Below, one piece after another: positions 1-5,896 of a stretch of 6,184 nt of DNA; position 1 is the first letter of the stretch; the number at the start of each line of letters is the position of its first letter. Origin of the DNA: an uncultured cyanobacterium (lineage in GTDB: Bacteria > Cyanobacteriota > Cyanobacteriia > PCC-6307 > Cyanobiaceae); NCBI GenBank assembly GCA_903831165.1, contig CAIKWV010000038.1, positions 1-6,184 of the forward strand. Reading direction: 5' to 3'. The notes beneath the pieces were generated by a model. It was not told where the DNA came from. It saw nothing but the letters and a program-made list of their open reading frames with translations, and did no database searches. A program made the translations under genes and the position numbers.

Positions 1-43
1 CCTTCAGGGGCCCGACCTAGGGTGCAGGCAGCCAGCCAGCGGT

Positions 44-65
44 TGACGGCCGATCGGGCCGTTCA
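44..65 (+). other. Stem-loop in the guaA leader
   Basis: ACGGCC at 46-51 pairs perfectly with GGCCGT at 57-62 around a five-base loop (GATCG). TG at 44-45 can extend the stem to CA at 64-65 across a bulged T. It ends about 20 bases before the guaA start. It could affect mRNA stability or translation, or could simply be GC-rich chance pairing. I see no recognisable riboswitch and no clear -10/-35 promoter in the 85 bases available, so its role is unknown. Confidence 0.3.
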
Positions 66-85
66 GACCGGAACCGACCCCGCCG

Positions 86-1678
86 ATGTCCCTTTCGACG
101 ACTGATGCCCTCGTAGTGGGTCGCCAACCCGCCATTGTCATCCTTGATTTTGGTTCCCAGTACTCGGAGTTGATCGCGCGCCGTGTGCGTGAGACCGAGG
201 TGTTCTCCCTGGTGATGGGTTACACCACCAGCGCCGAGGAGCTGCGGGCCCTGGCGCCCAGGGGCATCATCCTCAGCGGCGGGCCGAGTTCGGTGTACGA
301 GGAGGCGGCGCCCCTGTGTGACCCGGCCCTCTGGGACCTGGGAATCCCGATCCTGGGAGTCTGCTACGGCATGCAGCTGATGGTGCAGCAGCTGGGTGGC
401 TCAGTGGTCGCCGCAGGCCGGGCCGAATACGGCAAGGCGCCGCTGCAGGTGGACGATCCCACCGACCTGCTCACCAACGTCGATGACGGCTCGACGATGT
501 GGATGAGCCACGGCGATTCCGTGCAGGCGCTGCCGCCGGGATTCGTGCGCCTGGCCCACACCGACAACACGCCGGAAGCGGCCGTGGCCGATCACAACCG
601 CCGCCTCTATGGCGTGCAGTTTCACCCGGAGGTGGTGCACTCCAGCTGCGGCATGGCCCTGATCCGCAATTTTGTTTATCACATCTGCGGCTGCACCCCG
701 GACTGGACCACGGCCACCTTCATTGATGAGGCCATCGCTGATGTGCGCGCCCAGGTGGGCGAGAAGCGGGTGCTGCTGGCCCTCTCCGGGGGCGTCGATT
801 CTTCCACCCTGGCATTTCTGCTGCACCGGGCAATCGGCGATCAGCTCACCTGCATGTTCATCGACCAGGGCTTCATGCGCAAAGGCGAGCCCGAGTTCCT
901 GGTGGACTTCTTCGACAAGCGCTTTCATATCAACGTCGAGTACATCAATGCCCGCGAGCGTTTCATCTCCCGGCTGGCCGGCATCACCGATCCCGAGGAG
1001 AAGCGCAAGATCATCGGCGGTGAATTCATCCGCGTGTTTGAAGCCGAGAGCAAGCGGCTCGGTCCCTTCGACTTTCTGGCCCAGGGCACCCTTTACCCCG
1101 ATGTGATCGAGAGCGCCGGCACCGGCATTGATCCCAAGACTGGCGAGCGGGTGGCGGTGAAGATCAAGAGCCACCACAACGTCGGCGGTCTGCCCAAGGA
1201 TCTTCAGTTCAAGCTGGTGGAGCCGCTGCGGCGCCTGTTCAAGGACGAAGTGCGCAAGGTGGGACGCAATCTGGGCCTGCCGGAGGAGATTGTCGGTCGC
1301 CATCCCTTCCCGGGACCGGGCCTGGCGATCCGCATTCTCGGAGAAGTCAACGATGACAATCTCGACATCCTGCGTGATGCCGACTTGATTGTGCGCGAGG
1401 AAGTGCGCAATGCCGGTCTCTATCACGACATCTGGCAGGCCTTCGCCGTGTTGCTGCCGGTGCGCAGCGTTGGGGTGATGGGCGACAAGCGCACCTACGC
1501 CTATCCGATCGTGCTGCGCTGCGTCTCCTCTGAAGACGGCATGACCGCCGATTGGTCGCGCCTCCCCTACGACCTGCTGGAGCTGATTTCCAACCGCATC
1601 GTCAACGAGGTGCGTGGCGTGAATCGCGTGGTCTACGACATCACCAGCAAGCCCCCTGGCACGATCGAGTGGGAGTGA
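86..1678 (+). CDS. guaA: GMP synthase (glutamine-hydrolysing)
   Basis: This enzyme makes GMP from XMP, ATP and glutamine, the last step of de novo guanine nucleotide synthesis, in the cytoplasm. The 530-residue product has the normal family length and all expected parts. An N-terminal class I glutamine amidotransferase domain (about 15-205) shows DFGSQY at 21-26, SGGPSS at 64-69, the nucleophile Cys93 in GVCYGMQ, and His180/Glu182 in FHPE, which complete the catalytic triad. The ATP pyrophosphatase domain carries the P-loop SGGVDSS at 234-240, TLYPDVIES at 335-343 and [10 protein letters not shown] at 361-370. The C-terminal dimerisation domain has [11 protein letters not shown] at 406-416 and ends in the conserved [10 protein letters not shown]. 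The ATG at 86 puts the first conserved strand ([11 protein letters not shown]) at residue 16, as expected. No Shine-Dalgarno sequence precedes it, as in many cyanobacterial genes. The gene looks intact, and the next plausible gene starts 959 bases later. Confidence 0.98.
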   Translation: MSLSTTDALVVGRQPAIVILDFGSQYSELIARRVRETEVFSLVMGYTTSAEELRALAPRGIILSGGPSSVYEEAAPLCDPALWDLGIPILGVCYGMQLMVQQLGGSVVAAGRAEYGKAPLQVDDPTDLLTNVDDGSTMWMSHGDSVQALPPGFVRLAHTDNTPEAAVADHNRRLYGVQFHPEVVHSSCGMALIRNFVYHICGCTPDWTTATFIDEAIADVRAQVGEKRVLLALSGGVDSSTLAFLLHRAIGDQLTCMFIDQGFMRKGEPEFLVDFFDKRFHINVEYINARERFISRLAGITDPEEKRKIIGGEFIRVFEAESKRLGPFDFLAQGTLYPDVIESAGTGIDPKTGERVAVKIKSHHNVGGLPKDLQFKLVEPLRRLFKDEVRKVGRNLGLPEEIVGRHPFPGPGLAIRILGEVNDDNLDILRDADLIVREEVRNAGLYHDIWQAFAVLLPVRSVGVMGDKRTYAYPIVLRCVSSEDGMTADWSRLPYDLLELISNRIVNEVRGVNRVVYDITSKPPGTIEWE

Positions 1679-1741
1679 TTCGGGAGCCCTGTCGCCCCTG
1701 GCGAACTCTGTGCTTCCGATTCAACGGCAGTCCAGCCCCGG

Positions 1742-1767
1742 GGTTCTTTTGCGCTTTTCGCCGAACC
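1742..1767 (+). terminator. Weak stem-loop after guaA
   Basis: GGTTC at 1742-1746 pairs with GAACC at 1763-1767, and inside it GCG (1751-1753) pairs with CGC (1759-1761) around CTTTT. It begins 64 bases after the guaA stop. It is short and has no T-run after it; the T-rich pieces lie inside the loops instead. It is only a candidate for the 3' end of the guaA transcript. Confidence 0.15.
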
Positions 1768-1831
1768 TGCCCTGCTGACGCCGCTGAATCGCCACCCGGT
1801 TCAGGGCCAGTCTGAAGGCCAAGTGTGATGG

Positions 1832-1916
1832 CCAACTCGTGCGGGCCGTGGCGAGCAAGGTCGCTTCTGAGTGATGGGCGGTCGCTTGGCGGGCCGGGGA
1901 CCCCAGGACGAGTTGG
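1832..1916. repeat. Spaced 9-base inverted repeat
   Basis: CCAACTCGT at 1832-1840 and its perfect reverse complement ACGAGTTGG at 1908-1916 are separated by 67 bases. The bases next to the arms do not extend the match. It could be the footprint of a small mobile element or a long-looped RNA structure, or chance. There is no associated gene or target-site duplication that I can see. Confidence 0.25.
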
Positions 1917-2079
1917 ATCTGGATGACCCAGAGGAGCCGCGCGGCGAGATGCTGCATGCCGTCCCTGGAGGGCTGCGGCTGACCCGGATCGCGCCGCGCG
2001 CCCTGTCTGTTGATCCGAAGCAGACAGTTCCGGTGCCGCTTCCGGGCTCGCCAGCCGGGTTCTCGACAGATTGACGGAG

Positions 2080-2127
2080 CCTGCTGGGTCAATCCGTGAG
2101 CGCTTGCCCATCAGGAGTGTCCTTTTT
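2080..2127 (+). terminator. Imperfect hairpin followed by a T-run
   Basis: The arm at 2080-2092 (CCTGCTGGGTCAA) pairs with 2104-2115 (TTGCCCATCAGG), with one mismatch and one bulge, around an 11-base loop. A run of five T (2123-2127) begins seven bases after the stem, too far for a classical intrinsic terminator. If used, it would stop a plus-strand transcript about 430 bases after guaA. It is the only hairpin in this spacer with a T-run nearby. Confidence 0.25.
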
Positions 2128-2159
2128 CGGCTGGAGAAGGGCCCCAGGGGACTGGCGCG

Positions 2160-2182
2160 GGGCTCAGGTGCCCGCTGAGCCC
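2160..2182. other. Perfect 8-bp hairpin
   Basis: GGGCTCAG at 2160-2167 and CTGAGCCC at 2175-2182 form a perfect eight-pair stem around a seven-base loop. On the minus strand it lies 10 bases beyond the stop codon of the possible gene remnant (stop at 2193-2195), where a 3'-end or terminator stem would sit. No T-run follows on either strand. It may stabilise a transcript end or be an RNA-structure relic of the decayed gene. Confidence 0.35.
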
Positions 2183-2192
2183 GGCACTCCGG

Positions 2193-2623
2193 TCACTCGC
2201 AATCACGCCAGTTCAGGTACCGGATCCGGTCGGGCGTCGGGCCAGGGCGAATCCGCGCATCCTCGGGAACATCCAAAGCCAGCCGATCCAAGGCCAGCGA
2301 CTCCAGAATCAGGGGCGGCTCTTGAGCCATGCCGCTGAACTCCTGCCTTATGCCCTTGCGTCCCCGGTGTGGCAAGGGCTGATGGCCAGCCGGGGCGGCC
2401 GCTTCGGCCAAGGCACCGGTCCCGCTGATCGGAGCTGATCGCTGCGGCGCCGCATTCCCCATGGCCAGGCCATGGACAGCTCCAGGCCTTCGATCGCCTT
2501 CCGGCTCCAGCCGTGAAGGTCTGCGTCGATCCGGCTGGTACGCCAGGGATGCTGCCGCGGCGCTTCCGGTTCCTCGCTTGGCTGGGCTGGCTCAGGCCGG
2601 CCGCCACCGATACCATCGGGCAC
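2193..2623 (-). pseudogene. Possible frameshifted remnant of an unidentified gene
   Basis: On the minus strand, two adjacent reading frames look more protein-like than their surroundings. The upstream part contains RIDADLHGWSRKAIEGLELS (about 2550-2475). The downstream part, in another frame, contains LESLALDRLALDVPEDARI and ends in DRIRYLNWRDCE before a TGA at 2193-2195. The frames overlap at about 2350-2460, so a single frameshift there would join them into one product of roughly 140 residues. I do not recognise the family. The upstream end is unclear because the frame runs into proline-rich sequence near 2600. A perfect hairpin just past the stop is consistent with a real former gene end. 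The alternative is that both are chance open frames in GC-rich spacer DNA. Confidence 0.25.
2459..2475. repeat. 17-base odd palindrome
   Basis: CCATGGCC at 2459-2466 and GGCCATGG at 2468-2475 are perfect reverse complements around a single central A. Such symmetry could be an operator for a dimeric regulator, but no promoter elements are visible nearby. The 11-base centre TGGCCAGGCCA recurs in another odd palindrome at 5704-5716. Confidence 0.25.
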
Positions 2624-2637
2624 CGATCTCCTGGCCC

Positions 2638-3294
2638 GTGACTGCCGTACCTCCTGTCGTCAGCACGTCGTCCTCCGGCAGCAGCCCCAGCGGCGCCGAC
2701 CAGGACATGCAGCTGCAGCGCCGCCTTCAGCAGGACAGCATCGTGCTGGCCAGCAAGACCATCTTCCTCAACCCCTTCCTCTACTGGCGTCGGTTCGACG
2801 CCAACACCGATCGCTGGCTGCGGGAACCCGGCCAGCTGCCGGAGGAGCAGATCGAGGCCAACCGGCTGCGCTTCTATCCCGAGCTCGACTGGCAGCTGAT
2901 CGAACCGGAGGAGCGGGCCGTCAAGGACGGTGCGGTCGAGATGTTCCTCAAGAGCCTGGAGCTGATCAGCACCTTCAACCCCGACCTCAGCGCCGGCCAC
3001 CTGCTTGAGGTGGAGCGCAAGATGGCGGTCACCAAGAAGAAGGCCTTCGAGCGCTGGGTGGAGCGGGCCCTGAATCGCCGCCTGCAGGAGCAGCAGCGGG
3101 AGCGCCGCCGCTTCGATCGGGACCGGGCGATGCGGGGCTGGATGGAGTGGTTCTCGTTGGAGACCACCCGCCAGGCCCTGTTGCCGTTGTCGGCCCTGCT
3201 GGTGATCGCCGTCGCCGCCGGCTGGTGGTTCGGCAGTCAGCGCTTCTGCCGTCCGTTGATCGTCGAGCCCGGCATCCAGCGACCCGCCGTCTGA
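2638..3294 (+). CDS. Conserved-looking single-pass membrane protein, function unknown
   Basis: The function is not recognised. From the GTG at 2638 the product is 218 residues. The first 23 are a low-complexity Ser/Pro/Val stretch. Residues 24-170 form a soluble, probably helical region starting MQLQRRLQQDSIVLASKTIF and including LNPFLYWRRFD (44-54). It becomes very basic at about 125-167 (KKK, RERRR). A single hydrophobic segment at about 180-199 (LLPLSALLVIAVAAGWWFG) is a likely membrane anchor, followed by a 19-residue tail. By the positive-inside rule the large basic N-terminal part should be cytoplasmic. The start is uncertain: no Shine-Dalgarno sequence supports GTG 2638, ATG 2707 in the same frame would give 195 residues and also precedes the well-ordered part, and the frame stays open upstream to 2461 but that sequence looks non-coding. 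Its position upstream of mrdA suggests, but does not prove, an envelope role. Confidence 0.8.
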   Translation: MTAVPPVVSTSSSGSSPSGADQDMQLQRRLQQDSIVLASKTIFLNPFLYWRRFDANTDRWLREPGQLPEEQIEANRLRFYPELDWQLIEPEERAVKDGAVEMFLKSLELISTFNPDLSAGHLLEVERKMAVTKKKAFERWVERALNRRLQEQQRERRRFDRDRAMRGWMEWFSLETTRQALLPLSALLVIAVAAGWWFGSQRFCRPLIVEPGIQRPAV

Positions 3295-3356
3295 ATCGCC
3301 CTGCACCGGGCGGCGGCGCGCCAGACTGGTTGGGTACCGCTGCCGGTTTCCTGGCC

Positions 3357-3749
3357 ATGGCTGCAGATCCCTTCGACGCCCTGCGGCTGACCCTGATGCA
3401 GGACGTGCTGCCCGTGGGCGTGGCGATGGTGGACCGGGCCCGTCGCGGCGGCCCGAAGGAGGTGCTGGCGGCCTTTGATGGCAGCAGCGCCGATCCCCTC
3501 GGCCAGCTGCGCCAGGAGGGGGAGCCGGTGGCGTCCCAACTGCGGGAAGGTCTGGATCGGCTTCAGCCCGGCCTCGGCAATCCGGTGCTCAAGGTGGAGG
3601 TGCGCGATGTGGAGCCAGGCGGCCCCCTGGAGCGGATCGATCCGGCCGAACTGCAGAATGCCCTGTCGCGCATTTCCAGCCGTCTGACCTTGTTGGAGCA
3701 GCACCTGGCCGCCGCTGAGGCTGCACCCGAATCCAGCGCCCGCCGCTGA
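3357..3749 (+). CDS. Conserved-looking 130-aa protein, function unknown
   Basis: This is a small acidic soluble protein with no signal peptide or membrane segment. The N-terminal part (MAADPFDALRLTLMQDVLPV...) is helical-looking. A middle part has KEVLAAFDGSSADPLGQLRQ (34-53) and PGLGNPVLKVEVRDVEP (71-87), the latter probably a beta strand pair. Residues 93-122 (IDPAELQNALSRISSRLTLL and following) look like a short amphipathic helix or coiled coil suited to dimerisation. The tail is Ala/Glu-rich. The ATG at 3357 is chosen because the frame upstream overlaps the preceding gene and is Arg/Pro-rich. There is no Shine-Dalgarno sequence. It starts 62 bases after the membrane-protein gene and ends 2 bases before mrdA, so it is probably co-transcribed and translationally coupled with mrdA. 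A family of this kind next to PBP2 in picocyanobacteria is my recollection, not a checked result. Confidence 0.85.
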   Translation: MAADPFDALRLTLMQDVLPVGVAMVDRARRGGPKEVLAAFDGSSADPLGQLRQEGEPVASQLREGLDRLQPGLGNPVLKVEVRDVEPGGPLERIDPAELQNALSRISSRLTLLEQHLAAAEAAPESSARR

Positions 3750-3751
3750 AG

Positions 3752-5497
3752 ATGCGATACGGCGGCCTGTCGTCACGCCAGACCGGTGTGGGCTCCCAGT
3801 CGGCGGTGCTGCTGCTGGTGGTGTTGCTGTTCTCCGGCGCCATCGCCGCCCGGCTGGCCTGGTTGCAGTTGCTGCATGGGCCCGAATACAAGGCCATGGC
3901 CGACGAAAATCGCATTCGCCTGATCCCTCGCGATCCGGTGCGGGGACGGCTGTTGGATCGCAATGGCCGGGTGCTGGCCACCAATCGGCTCACCTACCAG
4001 CTCTATCTCCAGCCCCGCCTGGTGGAGGACCGGGATTGGCCGGCGCTGAGGGATCGGCTCAGCCGTTTGCTGGCGATCCCGGCGGTCCAGCTGGACCAGC
4101 ACTGGCGCCAGGGTCAGCAACAGTCCGATGGCTTCCGCATCCACCTGGCCGGGCCGCTGACCCCCGTGCAGGTGCTGCGCTTCCGCGAGCAGTCGGGCCA
4201 GTTGGCAGGGGCGGAGGTGGCCGCCGACGTGCTGCGCTCCTACCCGGGTGGCCGCCTGGCCTCCCATCTGATGGGCTACACCAGCAGCATCACTGAGGAG
4301 GAGTATCAGCGCCTCAAGGACAAGGGCTATCGCCTCAGTGACCGCATTGGTCGCAGTGGACTGGAAAAGGCGTTTGAAGGCTCCCTGCGCGGTGAATGGG
4401 GCGGACAGCAGCTGGAGGTGGACGCGGCCGGTCAGGTGCAACGGGTGCTGGGGGACAAGCCCGCCAAAGCCGGCCGCGATCTGCGCCTCACCATCGATCT
4501 TGACCTGCAGCGGGCGGCGGAACGGGCCCTGGACACCGTCTCCAAGGGGGCGATCGTGGCCATGGATCCCCGCACCGGTGCGATCCGCGCCCTGGCCAGC
4601 CGGCCCAACTTCGATCCCAACATCTTCTCGGAGGGGCCCACCACGGCCCAGTGGAACGATCTCAATCGTCCCGATGCGCCGATGCTGAACCGGGCCTTTC
4701 AGGGGTTCCCGCCGGCCAGCACCTTCAAGATCGTCACCACGATCGCCGGGATCGAATCGGGCAAGTTCGGCCCCAGCTCCACATTGCCGACGATGAGCCA
4801 GTTCTGTTACTACGGCCAGTGTTACGGCGACCACGGCGCCTTTGGCTTCATCGGTTTCCAGAAGGCCCTGGCGGTGAGCAGCAACAGTTTTTATTACCAG
4901 GTGGGTCTCAAGGTGGGCCCGGATGAGCTGTTCAAGGCGGCCCGGCGCATGGGCTATGGCCAGCACACCGGCATCGAGCTGAGGGAGGAGGAGACCGAAG
5001 GCCTGCTGGGCGATCCCGCCTGGAAGAAGAACGTGCTCAAGGAGCCCTGGACGCCGGTCGACACGATCACTTCGGCGATCGGCCAGGGCGCCGTGACCGT
5101 GACGCCGATCCAGATGGCCCGGCTCTACGGCGCCGTTGCCAATGGCGGCAGCCTGGTGACACCCCACCTGGTTGAACACACGACGCCGCGCCGCTGGCTG
5201 GCGCTCAAGCCGGAGACCCTGCGGGTGCTGCGGGAGGGGCTGCGGATGGTGGTGACCGAGGGCACGGGCAAGGTCCTCAACGACCCCACCTTGCCGGCGG
5301 TGGCTGGCAAGACGGGTACGGGGGAGGATCCGCCTCGGCCGGACCACGTCTGGTTCGGGGGCTATGCCCCGGCCGGCCGGCCAGATTTGGTGATCGTGGC
5401 CTTCGGCGAGAACTCCGGCGGCTTCGGTGGCACGGTGGCGGCACCGATGGTCAAGGCGCTGATGAGCACCTGGTTCCACCACCGGCAGGTCCAGTGA
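3752..5497 (+). CDS. mrdA: Penicillin-binding protein 2 (class B transpeptidase)
   Basis: PBP2 cross-links peptidoglycan stem peptides (DD-transpeptidation) on the outer face of the plasma membrane. In the elongation machinery it works with the glycosyltransferase RodA. The 581-residue product has a short cytoplasmic tail, one membrane anchor at about 18-40 (VLLLVVLLFSGAIAA), then a dimerisation/pedestal domain with RGRLLDRNGRVLA at 64-76 and GRSGLEKAFEGSLRG at 200-214. The transpeptidase domain (about 262-575) carries all three penicillin-binding motifs: STFK at 323-326 with catalytic Ser323 and Lys326, SSN at 376-378, and KTG at 520-522. The GRSGLE...EVDAAGQVQRVL pattern favours PBP2 over the septal FtsI, and the length suits either. 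The ATG at 3752 follows the previous stop by two bases, pointing to translational coupling; no Shine-Dalgarno sequence is visible. Cys352 and Cys357 form a CX4C pair near the active site. The gene looks intact. Confidence 0.93.
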   Translation: MRYGGLSSRQTGVGSQSAVLLLVVLLFSGAIAARLAWLQLLHGPEYKAMADENRIRLIPRDPVRGRLLDRNGRVLATNRLTYQLYLQPRLVEDRDWPALRDRLSRLLAIPAVQLDQHWRQGQQQSDGFRIHLAGPLTPVQVLRFREQSGQLAGAEVAADVLRSYPGGRLASHLMGYTSSITEEEYQRLKDKGYRLSDRIGRSGLEKAFEGSLRGEWGGQQLEVDAAGQVQRVLGDKPAKAGRDLRLTIDLDLQRAAERALDTVSKGAIVAMDPRTGAIRALASRPNFDPNIFSEGPTTAQWNDLNRPDAPMLNRAFQGFPPASTFKIVTTIAGIESGKFGPSSTLPTMSQFCYYGQCYGDHGAFGFIGFQKALAVSSNSFYYQVGLKVGPDELFKAARRMGYGQHTGIELREEETEGLLGDPAWKKNVLKEPWTPVDTITSAIGQGAVTVTPIQMARLYGAVANGGSLVTPHLVEHTTPRRWLALKPETLRVLREGLRMVVTEGTGKVLNDPTLPAVAGKTGTGEDPPRPDHVWFGGYAPAGRPDLVIVAFGENSGGFGGTVAAPMVKALMSTWFHHRQVQ

Positions 5498-5639
5498 AGG
5501 GCCTGAGCAGCAAGGGCTGGCGAACGCCGGCCATGCCTGAACGGGGCCTCAGACGCTCGCTTTGACTGAGATCACCTTGGGCTTTGGCCATGGCGCATCA
5601 GCGCACGTTTCCATCCCAGCGGGCAAGGTGCGTGCTCCT

Positions 5640-5660
5640 GAGCCGCGAAAGCGGAGGCTC
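5640..5660. other. Hairpin in the left repeat
   Basis: CCGC (5643-5646) and GCGG (5651-5654) pair around a GAAA tetraloop. Alternatively GAGCC (5640-5644) pairs with GGCTC (5656-5660). It lies about 19 bases past the duplicated stop on the minus strand, in the segment where the two repeats differ most. There is no following T-run, so a terminator role is doubtful. Confidence 0.35.
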
Positions 5661-5678
5661 TGGCGGACAGCGAACGGA

Positions 5679-5703
5679 TCAGCTGGCCAGTTGCAGATCC
5701 CGC
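5679..5703 (-). pseudogene. Orphan copy of the sqdX 3' end
   Basis: Read on the minus strand, this stretch is identical to the last eight codons of the glycosyltransferase gene at 5897-5921, encoding RDLQLAS and the TGA stop (plus one base). Further upstream on the minus strand (5704 onward) the similarity to the gene is lost. It is therefore the duplicated tail of the gene and not a gene in itself, created when the spacer and gene end were duplicated together. Confidence 0.75.
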
Positions 5704-5716
5704 CTGGCCAGGCCAG
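5704..5716. repeat. 13-base odd palindrome between the repeats
   Basis: CTGGCC (5704-5709) and GGCCAG (5711-5716) are reverse complements around a central A. It sits at the start of the 32-base spacer (5704-5735) between the two repeat copies. Its centre TGGCCAGGCCA is also the centre of the palindrome at 2459-2475. Confidence 0.3.
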
Positions 5717-5770
5717 ATCGGCTGCGCCGAAAACGCTGGCGAACGTGGGCCATACCTGAACGGGGCTCCA

Positions 5771-5791
5771 GGTGATCGCTCTGAGATCACC
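5771..5791. other. Perfect 7-bp hairpin leading into the repeat core
   Basis: GGTGATC (5771-5777) pairs perfectly with GATCACC (5785-5791) around a seven-base loop. The 3' arm belongs to the conserved core and is present in the left copy too, but the 5' arm is missing there, so the stem forms only in this copy. No T-run follows. It lies between convergent genes and could act in transcript ending, but this is unproven. Confidence 0.35.
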
Positions 5792-5856
5792 TTGGGCTTT
5801 GGCCATGGCGCATCGGCGCACGGTTCCATCCCAGCGGGCAACGCGCGCGCTCCTGA

Positions 5857-5887
5857 GGCGGGTGCGACAACGGACGCTCCGCCCGCC
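5857..5887 (-). terminator. Hairpin just past the sqdX stop
   Basis: GGCGGG (5857-5862) pairs with CCCGCC (5882-5887), and GCG/CGC can pair further inside. On the minus strand it starts about 10 bases after the glycosyltransferase stop codon, the usual place for a 3'-end stem. No T-run follows it on the minus strand, so it would be an atypical terminator or a transcript-stabilising stem. Confidence 0.35.
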
Positions 5888-5896
5888 AGAGACGGA

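Larger units (their letters stand above)
1679..2637. other. Long spacer without a defensible intact gene
   Basis: This stretch separates guaA from the next gene. That is long for the otherwise tight spacing here. Open frames exist on both strands (for example 1641-2111 on minus and 1871-2074 on plus), but they show no recognisable domain, have proline/arginine/alanine-rich composition typical of open frames in GC-rich DNA, and overlap one another. What can be pointed to is several inverted repeats (1742-1767, 1832-1916, 2080-2115, 2160-2182, 2459-2475) and a possible decayed minus-strand gene at 2193-2623. A promoter for the downstream gene cluster may lie here, but I could not locate a convincing one. 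Confidence 0.6.
5517..5703. repeat. Left copy of a ~187-base repeat
   Basis: This unit begins with CTGGCGAACG and ends with GCAGATCCCGC; the same beginning and end recur at 5736-5921. The best-conserved core is 5568-5626, matching 5783-5841 at 57 of 59 positions. The last 30 bases (5674-5703) match 5892-5921 exactly. Between these, and near the left end, the copies diverge with small insertions and deletions. The unit starts 20 bases after the mrdA stop. It includes an orphan copy of the 3' end of the facing glycosyltransferase gene. Confidence 0.85.

Noticed and set aside
401..1426. 341-aa open frame on the minus strand
   Set aside because: It lies entirely antisense to guaA, whose catalytic motifs are all intact; long antisense frames are expected in GC-rich genes with strong codon bias.
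1698..1706. CTGGCGAAC after guaA, also the first bases of both spacer repeats
   Set aside because: Only nine bases match and the following sequence is unrelated, so a third repeat copy is not supported.
1641..2111. Minus-strand open frames of 123-156 aa after guaA
   Set aside because: They overlap each other in different frames, one runs into the guaA 3' end, and none shows a domain, a plausible start context or balanced composition.
2203..3306. 367-aa open frame on the minus strand
   Set aside because: Most of it is antisense to the membrane-protein gene, and its part in the spacer is in a less protein-like frame than the two used for the possible remnant.
3773..5482. 569-aa open frame on the minus strand
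   Set aside because: It is antisense to mrdA over nearly its full length, His/Gln/Gly-rich, with no recognisable domain; it is a mirror of the PBP2 codon pattern.
5498..5560. Terminator directly after mrdA
   Set aside because: Only 4-5 bp stems can be drawn (for example CAGC/GCTG near 5508-5519) and there is no T-run.
5562..5759. Possible small plus-strand protein in the repeat, with the frame kept in both copies (45 versus 46 codons from the core to the end)
   Set aside because: It would need a TTG start without a ribosome site, the right copy has no start and runs on antisense to sqdX, and of the two core substitutions one changes an amino acid. Reverse frames are equally open.
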